Shown here piece by piece: positions 1 to 10,015 of a stretch of DNA of 64,000 nt. The stretch is from Aeromonas veronii (GTDB lineage Bacteria > Pseudomonadota > Gammaproteobacteria > Enterobacterales > Aeromonadaceae): positions 2,285,501 to 2,349,500 of the forward strand of contig NZ_CP157875.1 in the NCBI RefSeq assembly GCF_040215105.1. The letters are read 5' to 3'. The first letter of the stretch is position 1. The number at the start of each line of letters is the position of its first letter. Under the pieces are notes generated by a model. It was not told where the DNA came from and made no database searches. It saw nothing but the letters and a program-made list of their open reading frames with translations. Position numbers and translations under genes: made by a program.

Positions 1-80
1 ACTGCACCATGTTGATTTCCTCTGACGATGACCAGCAAACCTTAACACAGGGGACGAGTCCGGCCCATTCGCCCTTGGTC

Positions 81-695
81 TTAGGCCCGATGGAGATCCA
101 GCTTGCCGAGAACGCTCAAATCCAGGCGCACGAAAACCATCTCCCGTCCCGTCACCAGGGTCAGTGGCAATCCCAACCCCTTCAGCAGGCTCAGCATGGG
201 GCGATTCTGACTCAGCACCTCGGCGGTCCACTCCCGGATCCCCTCCCCGTATGCCAGCAACGCCAGCGCCAGCAGGATGCGCCGACCCGCCCCTTGATGC
301 TGGAAGTCATCCGCCACCACGCAGGAAAACTCTGCCCGATCCGGATGTCGTCGCCGCCGTATGGACTGCGCCAGCGCCAATGGCGCCCCATCGTTGTCCG
401 TCAGCAGCAAGCCTATCTGGGTGTCCCTTGGGTAATCGATGAAGAAGGAGACCTGCTCGGCGCTTGGCTTCTGTCTGGGGCGCATGAAGCGCAGGTAAAT
501 TGTCTGCTCGCTAAGACGCTCGTAAGCGGCCACCAGCTGGACGGGATCCGCCCCCGCCAACTCCCGTAACCAGCAATCACGCGCACCCACCACCATCATG
601 ACCGGCAGGTCGCTGCGCCGCGCAGGATGCAGCCATCCGGTAAACCCGGCCAATAGCCGCGCCTCGTCCACTGGCCAGCAGAGATAGCGAGTCAC
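81..695 (-). CDS. GNAT-family acetyltransferase
   Basis: Predicted cytosolic acetyl-CoA-dependent N-acetyltransferase of about 204 residues. The acetyl-CoA loop is visible as a V-ADDFQHQGAGRRIL segment (Q/RxxGxG/A type) followed by a helix and a WTAEVLSQNRPM segment typical of the last GNAT strands. It resembles the stand-alone acetyltransferase domain found in protein lysine acetyltransferases, but the substrate cannot be read from sequence. The GTG start at 695 overlaps the TGA of the upstream receiver/EAL-like gene (GTGA), so translation is probably coupled. An in-frame ATG at 725 and a shorter one at 599 are alternatives. It is the third gene of a unit with the hybrid kinase and the receiver protein, which suggests an output role in the same signalling pathway. 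Confidence 0.75.
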   Translation of the reverse strand: MTRYLCWPVDEARLLAGFTGWLHPARRSDLPVMMVVGARDCWLRELAGADPVQLVAAYERLSEQTIYLRFMRPRQKPSAEQVSFFIDYPRDTQIGLLLTDNDGAPLALAQSIRRRRHPDRAEFSCVVADDFQHQGAGRRILLALALLAYGEGIREWTAEVLSQNRPMLSLLKGLGLPLTLVTGREMVFVRLDLSVLGKLDLHRA

Positions 696-1936
696 CAGTG
701 ACCCGCGACGCCGCGCTCCTGCCACAAGGCCGCATCCTGCTGGTTGAAGGGATCATCAATATAGAGGCCGATACCGAGCTCTCTGGCGCGAGCGATGAAG
801 CGATCCAGCAGGGAATCCGTCGCCATCGCCTCCAGTTCAGGCAACAGGTGGGGCCCCAGCAACAGGTAACGCAGAGGCAAGCGCTCCAACTCCTCGAAGG
901 GCAGATGCTGACCATTGTCCAGCAGCAGCGCCAGCTGCCCCCCCGCCATGCTCGCCTGCAAGACCAGTGCGAAGCGATCCGCTCGGCTCAAGAGCTGATC
1001 CCGCTTGTGCACGATCAGGGTCAGTTCGTCGGCTCGCCGACCGTGCTGTTCCAGCCAGGTCTTGAGGGGATCCCAATGAGGTGGCACGCCACTCAGGGCC
1101 AGCCAGATGGGGGAATGGGTGGTGGCAGCATCCGCCATCAGGCTGATCTGGCCCAGCACCTCCTCCTGCCAGTTGCGGATGGTGCGCTTCAAGCCGTGTC
1201 GTCTGAGTGACTGGGCCGGCCCCAGATAGAGGGCCTTGAGCTGACGCAGCAGATCGCCGTGATTCAACGGTTTGGCGAGGGCCGCCAGCACGTTGAATCC
1301 CGCATCGTGGAGCAGGCGGCGAGCACCATCGATCAGCGTCTGATCGTGGCTGGAGAGCAGGATGATGGGCAGATGCTTGTATTGGGCGTGGCCCATCAAC
1401 AGGCCGATGGCATCCTCCTCCCCCAGGCTGAGATCGCAGACCAGCAATCCCACCTCGTGCTTTGCCAGTACCTGCAGACAGGCGTCCCCATCTTGCACCC
1501 ACTGGCAGGGCATCCCGAGAGACTGGATCTCCTGGGCAATGCAGGCCCCTTGAAACGGGTGGTCCTCGAGCAGCAAGACCGAGAGCCTCGCCAGCCAGTC
1601 ACGCCAGCGCAGCTCCCGGGCCTGTAGTTCGGCCAGCCAGGGATCCGTCACGCGGTAGATCCCCTGCCCCTCGGCCATCAGCTGGGGCAGATAGGGTTGA
1701 CCCTGGTGGGCCTCGGGCTCGAACAGGGCGATCGCGCTGGTGGTGAAGGCCCCCTCCCAGCGCCAGTGGATATCAGGCTGAGTACGGTGCAGGCTGGCAT
1801 AATCCGGGATGCCCAGAGCCTTGGCGGCCTGGTATGACACGGCGTCGAGGGCATGAATGCTGACGGGGTGAAATGCCGGCTCCAGGTTCACATCGGACTC
1901 CAGCAGCGCTAATAACTCTTCCTCAGTGATGATCAT
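692..1936 (-). CDS. Response regulator with degenerate EAL-like C-terminal domain
   Basis: The 414-residue protein has an uncharacterised N-terminal region (about 1-110), a receiver domain (about 115-240) and an EAL-like C-terminal half. The receiver is intact: acidic pair E124-D125, phosphoacceptor D168 in VCDLSLGEEDA, and K222 in ALAKPLN. The C-terminal half keeps the fold rhythm of EAL phosphodiesterases (LALLLDNGQHLPFEELERLPL in place of DDFGTGYSS) but lacks the E-A-L, E-x-T-E, DDF and EGVE metal and catalytic motifs. It is therefore probably a non-enzymatic or c-di-GMP-sensing module. It starts one base after the BvgS-like kinase gene and is the obvious phosphotransfer partner. The output target is unknown. 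Confidence 0.8.
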   Translation of the reverse strand: MIITEEELLALLESDVNLEPAFHPVSIHALDAVSYQAAKALGIPDYASLHRTQPDIHWRWEGAFTTSAIALFEPEAHQGQPYLPQLMAEGQGIYRVTDPWLAELQARELRWRDWLARLSVLLLEDHPFQGACIAQEIQSLGMPCQWVQDGDACLQVLAKHEVGLLVCDLSLGEEDAIGLLMGHAQYKHLPIILLSSHDQTLIDGARRLLHDAGFNVLAALAKPLNHGDLLRQLKALYLGPAQSLRRHGLKRTIRNWQEEVLGQISLMADAATTHSPIWLALSGVPPHWDPLKTWLEQHGRRADELTLIVHKRDQLLSRADRFALVLQASMAGGQLALLLDNGQHLPFEELERLPLRYLLLGPHLLPELEAMATDSLLDRFIARARELGIGLYIDDPFNQQDAALWQERGVAGHW

Positions 1937-1937
1937 C

Positions 1938-4900
1938 TCATGCTCTCTTGCTCAGTTGCCGGCAGACATCATCCACGGCACGGGTAAGGGGCTCCACCAG
2001 GGGCTTATCGGGCGCCTTCTGCCAGGCATCGATCACCTGGACCAGGGGCATCGCCCCCACCATTTTGGCGGCCCCCTTCATCTTGTGTAAAGCCGTCTCG
2101 AGGGCTGCAATGTCCCCTTGTGTGACACAGCGCTCAATGTCGGCGAGATCCTGGCGGGTGGAGGTCAGGTAGAGCGTCGCCAACTCGGGACTCAGTGGTA
2201 CTAGGCCCTGCTGGACCCAGGCGGGGGTGGGTTCCTCCCTCTCTTGCGAAGTGAAGCCCTCGCGACCGGAGACAGTGCGCAGCAAAGTGGCGAGCTCCCT
2301 GAGCAGAACCGGTTTGTCCAGATGACCGTGGCAGCCACAGCTGGTCAGCAGTTGCGCGGCCTGCTCGCTCAGGTCCGCGGTGATCACATAGACCGGCAGA
2401 TGCTGCCAGCGCTCGCTACCACGCAGTTGCTGGCACAGTTCGGCGCCATCCATCACCGGCATCTGCAAGTCGGTCAGCACCAGATCCACCGTCTCCTCCT
2501 GCAACAGATCCAGGGCCAGGCGACCATTGGCCGCGCTCAGTACCCGGGCGCCGAGCTGGCTGAGCTGCATGCTGATCAGCACCCGGTTCACCTCGTGATC
2601 TTCCACCAGCAGCACCCGCATTCCCGCGCCGGGCAGGGTGCCGGGCACCGCTTGGTGCTGGCTCAGCCTGGGTTGCAGCAAGGTCACCACGGTTCCCGGG
2701 ATCCAGGGTTCTTCCTGCCAGAACCAGTGCTGCAGCCCTTGTTCATCCCGGACGGCACTCAGGGGCTCTCCCGCCGGACTCTCCCTCACCCCCAGCTCCT
2801 GCAGCCAGGTACGCATGTAGTCGCCATCCTCCCCCATCAGTTGCAGGTAGACAGTGTCGACGCTCGGCTTCCAGGGAGCCCGCTCCTGCAGGGCGTGCAA
2901 GGGGAAGCGGCAGCGGAAGCGACTGCCGCCGGCGGACAGAGGTTCCACATCAATGTCGCCACCCATCTGTTCCATCAGTTGGTGGCAGATGGCAAGACCA
3001 AGCCCGGTGCCCTGAGCCCTCAGCTGGCCGGGCTCCTCCCCCTGCTCGAAAGGAAGAAACAGCCGGGGCAAGAGCTCGGCACTGATCCCGGGGCCTTCAT
3101 CATCCACGCCGCAGCAGAGCATGTCCCCCTGACGTTGTGCCCAGATGACCACCTGCCCCTGCTCGCTGAACTTGATTGCGTTGGAGATAAGGTTGTGCAG
3201 CACCTGCTGCACCCTGTGGGGATCCAGCTCCAGCAATGCAGGCAAGGCGGGATCGAGATGGAGGCGAAGCTGCAGCCCCTTGGCACGAGCCTTGGACCAG
3301 TGCACGGCGGCCACATGCTCACACAGCTCTACCAGATCCGTCGGTTGGGGAGAAAGGCGCAACTGGCGCGTTTCGTTGCGACTGAAATCCAGCACGTCGT
3401 TGAGCAGCCCCAGCAGTTCGTTGCCCGCCTGCCTGATGTGGGTCAGTACCGAGGACTGCTCTGCCGAGAGTTCGGTCTGATCGAGCCACTCCAGCAGCCC
3501 CAGCATGGCGTTCATGGGAGTGCGGATCTCATGGCTCACGGCCGCGAGGAAGCGTCCCTTGGCGAGCACCGCCTGCTGGGCCTCCTCGTGGGAGATCTGC
3601 AGGGCCTTCTCCTGCTCGACCCGGGTAGTGACATCCTGAACCACCCCGTAGATGCGCCAACCCTCCCCCTGGCGGCGCCCCCGGCCGGAGAACTGCAACC
3701 AGCGACTCCCCTTGCTCGGGTGGCGATAGCGCAGCAGGTAGGTGAAAGGACGCCCCGCCAGCAACATGGTCAGCATGGGGGCGCGCATCTCTCGCCTGTC
3801 CTGGCGCGCCAGCCTGACGAGGGTTTCGTTGGGGTTGAGGCGGATCTGCTGGCTGGCCAGGCCGAGCAGTTCATGACTGCCTCGGCTGACAAATTCAACC
3901 CGCCCGATGGCTCCCTCCTTGAGGGTAAACTGCAGCACCACGCCGGGCACCGTATTGGTCAGTGCCCGCAGCCGCCGTTCGGCCTGACGCAGCAGACGGG
4001 TTCGTTCGCGCAGGGCGCTGATGTCGGAGAGTGCGATGAGGTCGCCCGCTGGCGTCTGGCTGCCCAGTTGCAACGGGATTTGGGCATAGGAGTAGACCTG
4101 ATCCCGCAGGGCCAACTCCCCCTCTCCCCCCTGCAGCTGGGGTGATGGCAGCACCAGATCCGCCAGATAGCGGGCCTCCAGTTGCTTGGCTCGCTTGTTG
4201 CGCTTGATGATCTCGCCCCGATCATTGCGCAGGAACACGGGGACCGGTAATGTCTGGAAGAGCGACTCCCGGAACTTGCTCTCCAGCGCCAGCGCCTGCT
4301 CTGCCTGGTGACGCTCGCGGGCCGCCTGGGCGAGCTGCTGGCGCGAGCGCCAGATCAGCCAGATGACCGCACCGCTGATCAGCATGGCCAGCAGCAAGGA
4401 GGTGAGCCATAAACCATAGCTGACCCCCTCCTGCTGATTCAGGATCAGACGATGCCAGCGCTGTACCAGCTCATCCACCTGCCGATCGTTGATGGTCATC
4501 AGGCTCTGCTCCATCACGCCGGAAAGTCTTGGCTGATCGTGCCGGATGGCAAAACTCAGACCCAGATTCTGGGGGAGCTCCCGGATGGCGAGATCCGCCA
4601 GCAGGTTGTTGCGCATGGGGTATTGCAGCTGATAAAGCTCCGCCAGCATGGCATCAGCCTTGCCATCCTGCACCGCCTGGATCCCCTGCTGCAAGTCCTG
4701 CACCTGTACCCAGTGATGCGGGCCCAGCAGCGACAGCTGGCTGCCATCATAGAGGGCTTTGGGAACCACTATGCTGCCCGAAACGCTATCCAGGGCCTGA
4801 TACTCCGCCCGTTTGCGGCTGACCAGGGCGTAGCGACTCATGGCAATGACCCGGGTGAAGTTAAACTCCTGCCCCAGCGCCGGCGACTCCGGCAAACCCG

Positions 4901-5891
4901 CCATCATCGCCGCTTCGCCACTGCGAAGCTTGGCCAGCGCCTCCTCCTTGCTGGCCGTGGGAATGAGTTCAAAGTTGAGCCCGGTCTGTCGGCTCACCCG
5001 CCGCAACACATCGTCACTCCAGCCGATCAGCTCCCCTTGCGGATTGATACCGCTGTAGGGCATCAGGCCAGGCGCCGCCACCATCTTGATGGTACGGGCC
5101 GAGCCAATGAGCCAGGCCTGCTCCTTGTCGGTAAAATGCAGGGGATTGATATCTTGCTCGCTCTGGGGCAGATAGCGTCCCAGATCCCGATAGAGACTGC
5201 CCGGCGGCAAGAAGCGGATCGCCGTATCCACCAGTTGCAGCAAGCCCGGGATGTCTCGCATCATCAGCCGATAGCTCACCACCAGTTCGTCACTGCGCAG
5301 GCGGCGCAATCTCAACCCCTCATCCGGGTACTCCCGCATCAGGTAGCGCAGTTGCAGGTAATCCCCGAGATAGGCGCTGCCCTTTTCTGCAAACAGCGCC
5401 AGATACCAATTGTCCGCATCGGTCAGCTGCAACTGGGTGGAGTGGGGATAGAGACGTTTCAGCACCTCGCCCGCCTGCCAGACCGGCGAGACCAGAAAAG
5501 CCGCATGCTCGAGATCCCCCCGATAGAGGATGGCGGATTCCGCCTCCAGCATGGCCCGGCTCAGTACTGTGCCTGAGCGGGTCTCGACGGAAGGACCGAT
5601 GTGAGGAATGAGGTCGCACTGGCCATCACGCAGGCCCTGCTCCACCGCCGGCCAGTTGGGCAACGTCTTGAAATGCAGGGGCACCGGCAGTTGCCGGGCC
5701 AGGCGGGTCATCTGATCGATAAGCAGTCCTCCCTGATCTTCGAGATAGGGAGGACGCTCCAGACTCGGGTAGCAGAAGGTCAGCTGACCGATGTCATCGG
5801 CATAAGCCTGGGCGGCGGGCGGCAGGGGAAGTACGGCGGCACGCAGCGGCAAAGCCAGCAACGCACCCAACAGCAGGTATATTTTTGTCAT
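1938..5891 (-). CDS. BvgS-type hybrid sensor histidine kinase
   Basis: Inner-membrane unorthodox sensor kinase, 1317 residues from the ATG at 5891. Order seen: signal peptide; two periplasmic solute-binding (SBP_bac_3, Venus-flytrap) domains at about 30-235 and 260-480; one membrane helix at about 495-515; a coiled linker with a degenerate PAS region and a second PAS at about 640-755; HisKA with H787 in SHEIRTPMN; HATPase with N, G1 (DEGPG) and G2 (GTGLGLA) boxes; a receiver with D1141 in LTDLQMPVMDG; and an Hpt domain with H1269 in HKMKGAAK. All four phosphorelay residues are present. The longer frame begins at an ATG (5912) inside the ihfA terminator, so the shorter start is preferred. The ligand is unknown; flytrap domains often sense small metabolites. 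Confidence 0.88.
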   Translation of the reverse strand: MTKIYLLLGALLALPLRAAVLPLPPAAQAYADDIGQLTFCYPSLERPPYLEDQGGLLIDQMTRLARQLPVPLHFKTLPNWPAVEQGLRDGQCDLIPHIGPSVETRSGTVLSRAMLEAESAILYRGDLEHAAFLVSPVWQAGEVLKRLYPHSTQLQLTDADNWYLALFAEKGSAYLGDYLQLRYLMREYPDEGLRLRRLRSDELVVSYRLMMRDIPGLLQLVDTAIRFLPPGSLYRDLGRYLPQSEQDINPLHFTDKEQAWLIGSARTIKMVAAPGLMPYSGINPQGELIGWSDDVLRRVSRQTGLNFELIPTASKEEALAKLRSGEAAMMAGLPESPALGQEFNFTRVIAMSRYALVSRKRAEYQALDSVSGSIVVPKALYDGSQLSLLGPHHWVQVQDLQQGIQAVQDGKADAMLAELYQLQYPMRNNLLADLAIRELPQNLGLSFAIRHDQPRLSGVMEQSLMTINDRQVDELVQRWHRLILNQQEGVSYGLWLTSLLLAMLISGAVIWLIWRSRQQLAQAARERHQAEQALALESKFRESLFQTLPVPVFLRNDRGEIIKRNKRAKQLEARYLADLVLPSPQLQGGEGELALRDQVYSYAQIPLQLGSQTPAGDLIALSDISALRERTRLLRQAERRLRALTNTVPGVVLQFTLKEGAIGRVEFVSRGSHELLGLASQQIRLNPNETLVRLARQDRREMRAPMLTMLLAGRPFTYLLRYRHPSKGSRWLQFSGRGRRQGEGWRIYGVVQDVTTRVEQEKALQISHEEAQQAVLAKGRFLAAVSHEIRTPMNAMLGLLEWLDQTELSAEQSSVLTHIRQAGNELLGLLNDVLDFSRNETRQLRLSPQPTDLVELCEHVAAVHWSKARAKGLQLRLHLDPALPALLELDPHRVQQVLHNLISNAIKFSEQGQVVIWAQRQGDMLCCGVDDEGPGISAELLPRLFLPFEQGEEPGQLRAQGTGLGLAICHQLMEQMGGDIDVEPLSAGGSRFRCRFPLHALQERAPWKPSVDTVYLQLMGEDGDYMRTWLQELGVRESPAGEPLSAVRDEQGLQHWFWQEEPWIPGTVVTLLQPRLSQHQAVPGTLPGAGMRVLLVEDHEVNRVLISMQLSQLGARVLSAANGRLALDLLQEETVDLVLTDLQMPVMDGAELCQQLRGSERWQHLPVYVITADLSEQAAQLLTSCGCHGHLDKPVLLRELATLLRTVSGREGFTSQEREEPTPAWVQQGLVPLSPELATLYLTSTRQDLADIERCVTQGDIAALETALHKMKGAAKMVGAMPLVQVIDAWQKAPDKPLVEPLTRAVDDVCRQLSKRA

Positions 5892-5898
5892 CGAAATG

Positions 5899-5925
5899 CA
5901 AAAGCCAGGCATCTGCCTGGCTTTT
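5899..5925 (-). terminator. Intrinsic terminator after ihfA
   Basis: The inverted repeat AGCCAGGCA / TGCCTGGCT is flanked by A and T runs, just past the ihfA stop. It can act in both directions. Confidence 0.75.
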
Positions 5926-5927
5926 TA

Positions 5928-6224
5928 TTACTCATTGGGTTCAACATTTTCTACTCTGGCCTTGAGCTTCTGGCCAGGCCGGAAGGTCACCACGCGACGG
6001 GCGCTGATAGGAATATCCTCGCCCGTCTTGGGGTTACGTCCGGGACGCTGATTCTTCTCACGAAGGTCAAAATTACCGAAGCCTGAAATCTTGACTTGTT
6101 CACCGCGCTCGAGCGCTTGTCTGATTTCCTCAAAGAAGGCTTCCACCATATCTTTGGCTTCACGCTTGCTCATCCCGAGCTGGGTGAACAGGTGCTCTGC
6201 AATGTCGGCTTTGGTAAGCGCCAT
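5928..6224 (-). CDS. ihfA: Integration host factor subunit alpha
   Basis: Alpha subunit of the sequence-specific DNA-bending heterodimer IHF, 98 residues, close to the 99 of E. coli. The DNABII signature is clear: the [13 protein letters not shown] start, the ISGFGNF turn, and the [12 protein letters not shown] arm that carries the intercalating proline (NPKTGE). It lies 3 bases after pheT, as in E. coli, where it is transcribed with pheST and from an internal promoter. A terminator follows directly. Confidence 0.97.
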   Translation of the reverse strand: MALTKADIAEHLFTQLGMSKREAKDMVEAFFEEIRQALERGEQVKISGFGNFDLREKNQRPGRNPKTGEDIPISARRVVTFRPGQKLKARVENVEPNE

Positions 6225-6227
6225 AGA

Positions 6228-8615
6228 TCAATCCCTCAAGGATGCATTCAACTCTTCACCGAGGGCCCGCACGACATTGTCCACGGTCTCGGCGATCTCT
6301 TTCTCCTCCAGGGTGCGTTGTGCGTCTTGCAACACCAGGCTGATAGCCAGACTCTTCTTGTTCTCGGCCATACCAGCACCCTGATATACGTCGAACAAGT
6401 TTATTCCAACTAACTGATTTCCGCCAACTTTTTTAATTACTGCCAGGACGTCACCGGCCAGAACCTGACTGTCAACCACCACGGCGATGTCGCGGCGGTT
6501 TGCCGGGAAGCGGGAAACCTCGGTCGCAACCGGCACCTTGGCCGGGATCAGCTTGTCCAGTTCCAGCTCGAACATGATGGCCCGGGACTTGAGGCCCAGC
6601 TTCTTGTCGAGGCTCGGGTGGATGACACCGATGTGACCGATGACGACACCATCACGCAGGATGGCGGCACTCTGGCCCGGATGCAGGGCGCTGTGCTCGG
6701 TACGCTCGAAGCTGAAACTGGCGCCTTCGGCGGTCAGATCCAGTACCGCTTCCAGATCCCCTTTCAAATCAAAGAAGTCGGCGCCGCGGCTCTTGATGTC
6801 CCAGTGCTCGTCGCTCTGGTTGCCGGTGATGATGCCGGCCAGCATGGGCTCCTGACGGATGCCGTTCTCGGCACTGGCGTCCTTGATGAAGCGCAGGCCC
6901 TGCTCGAACAGACGCACGCGGCCCTGTTGACGGTTCTGGTTGTAGACCACGGCCTGCACCAGACCCGGGAACAGGGAGACCCGCATGGCGGACATCTCGA
7001 CCGAGATGGGGTTTGGCAGCACGATGGCGTCGCTTTGCGGGAACAGCGTCTGCTGGGCCTTGGGATCGACGAAGCTGTAGGTGATGGCTTCCTGGAAGCC
7101 GCGATCCACCAACAGGTCACGCACCCTCTTGAGGGTCACCTGCCCTTCCGCCTGTTCCACCATGGCGAGCGAGGCCGCCGGTTTCAGGTTCGGGATGTTG
7201 TTGTAGCCGTAGATGCGAGCCACTTCCTCGATGAGATCTTCCTCGATGGCGATGTCGAAACGCCAGGAAGGTGCCAGGGCAGTCCAGCCATCGGCGTCGA
7301 CGCTCACCTGCATGCCGAGGCGAGTCAGGATCTCGAGCACCTGGGCGTCCGGCACGTTGATGCCGATCACCTTGTCGAGCTTGGCGCGGCGCAGGCGGAT
7401 CGGGGCAGCCTTGGGCAGGTGGGCGTCGGATTTGACCTCGACAACCGGACCCGCCTCACCGCCGCAGATATCCAGCAGCAGACGGGAGGCACGATCCATC
7501 ACCTTGGCTTGCAGCTCGGGGTCCACCCCGCGCTCGAAGCGGTGGGAGGAGTCGGTGTGCAGGCCATAGGCGCGGGCACGACCGGTGATGGAGAGCGGCG
7601 CGAAGAAGGCGCACTCCAGCAGGATGTCGGTGGTGGTGTCGGACACGCCGGTGCGATCGCCGCCGAAGATCCCCGCCATGCAGGCCGGGCTTTTGCTATC
7701 CGCGATCACGAGCGTGGTCTCTTTGAGCTTCACCTCGGTGCCGTCGAGCAGGGTCATGGGCTCGTCGGCCTTGGCACGGCGCACCACCAGTTCCCCTTCC
7801 AGCTTGGCCAGGTCGAAGGCGTGCATCGGCTGACCGTATTCCAGCAGCAGGAAGTTGGTGATGTCGACGATGGCGTCGATGGAGCGAATGCCCCCCCGGC
7901 GCAGCTTCTCCTGCATCCAGAGCGGGCTCTGAGCCTTGAGGTTCAGCCCCTTGATGACACGGCCGAGGTAACGGGGGCAATCCGCCGGTGCCTCGACCCG
8001 GATCGGGAAGGATGCGTCCAGGGTAGCCACGGCCGGCACCCAGCTCGGCTCGACCACGTCGACGCTGTTGAGCACACCGATCTCGCGGGCCAGACCCGCG
8101 ATGCCGAGGCAATCGGCGCGGTTCGGGGTAAGATCCACGTCGATGGCGACATCGTTCAGGTTCAGGTATTCACGAATATCGGTGCCGATGGGGGCATCCC
8201 CTGGCAGCTCGATGATGCCATCCGCTTCCACGTCGATGCCGAGCTCGCTGAAGGAGCAGAGCATGCCGTGGGACGGCTGGCCGCGCAGCTTGGCTTTCTT
8301 GATGGTGAAATCGCCCGGCAGGGTCGCGCCCACCTTGGCCACGCACACTTTAAGGCCTTGGCGGCAGTTCGGCGCGCCGCAGACGATGTCCAGCAGCTCG
8401 GCGTCGCCGACGTTGACCTTGGTCACCCGCAGTTTGTCGGCGTCCGGGTGCTGGGCGCACTCGACCACTTCACCGACCACCACGTTGTTGAACTGGCCTG
8501 CCACGGCCTCGATGGCATCGACTTCCAGACCGGCCATGGTGATCTGCTCGGCCAGTGCGTTGTCACTCAACTCGGTGCGGACCCACTCCATCACCCAGGA
8601 TTTACTGAATTTCAT
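6228..8615 (-). CDS. pheT: Phenylalanyl-tRNA synthetase beta subunit
   Basis: Large subunit of the alpha2-beta2 PheRS, 795 residues as in E. coli. Seen in order: N-terminal tRNA-binding OB fold (about 40-150, with CGAPN and SHGML segments), the B3/B4 editing domain (about 210-390, with the [11 protein letters not shown] motif), B5 (about 400-475), the catalytic-like core, and the C-terminal anticodon-binding FDX-ACB domain ([16 protein letters not shown]). It starts 12 bases after pheS and is translated with it. Its job is proofreading and tRNA binding for charging tRNA-Phe. Confidence 0.97.
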   Translation of the reverse strand: MKFSKSWVMEWVRTELSDNALAEQITMAGLEVDAIEAVAGQFNNVVVGEVVECAQHPDADKLRVTKVNVGDAELLDIVCGAPNCRQGLKVCVAKVGATLPGDFTIKKAKLRGQPSHGMLCSFSELGIDVEADGIIELPGDAPIGTDIREYLNLNDVAIDVDLTPNRADCLGIAGLAREIGVLNSVDVVEPSWVPAVATLDASFPIRVEAPADCPRYLGRVIKGLNLKAQSPLWMQEKLRRGGIRSIDAIVDITNFLLLEYGQPMHAFDLAKLEGELVVRRAKADEPMTLLDGTEVKLKETTLVIADSKSPACMAGIFGGDRTGVSDTTTDILLECAFFAPLSITGRARAYGLHTDSSHRFERGVDPELQAKVMDRASRLLLDICGGEAGPVVEVKSDAHLPKAAPIRLRRAKLDKVIGINVPDAQVLEILTRLGMQVSVDADGWTALAPSWRFDIAIEEDLIEEVARIYGYNNIPNLKPAASLAMVEQAEGQVTLKRVRDLLVDRGFQEAITYSFVDPKAQQTLFPQSDAIVLPNPISVEMSAMRVSLFPGLVQAVVYNQNRQQGRVRLFEQGLRFIKDASAENGIRQEPMLAGIITGNQSDEHWDIKSRGADFFDLKGDLEAVLDLTAEGASFSFERTEHSALHPGQSAAILRDGVVIGHIGVIHPSLDKKLGLKSRAIMFELELDKLIPAKVPVATEVSRFPANRRDIAVVVDSQVLAGDVLAVIKKVGGNQLVGINLFDVYQGAGMAENKKSLAISLVLQDAQRTLEEKEIAETVDNVVRALGEELNASLRD

Positions 8616-8627
8616 GTTCTCTCGCCC

Positions 8628-9957
<1,330 letters not shown>

Positions 9958-9987
9958 AAAAAAGGCGTGGTCCTGATGACCACGCCT
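9958..9987 (-). terminator. Terminator of the alkyl sulfatase gene
   Basis: A perfect 10-bp stem AGGCGTGGTC / GACCACGCCT with a 5-base loop, followed by six T on the minus strand, about 30 bases past the stop codon. Confidence 0.9.
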
Positions 9988-10015
9988 GGTGTGACGAGCG
10001 GACGCTCAAGCCTTA

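Noticed and set aside
2244-5576. Plus-strand frames antisense to the hybrid kinase
   Set aside because: The minus-strand frame carries all kinase and receiver motifs in order; the plus frames carry none.
5892-5912. ATG at 5912 as the kinase start
   Set aside because: It falls within the ihfA terminator stem and would place seven residues before a good signal peptide start.
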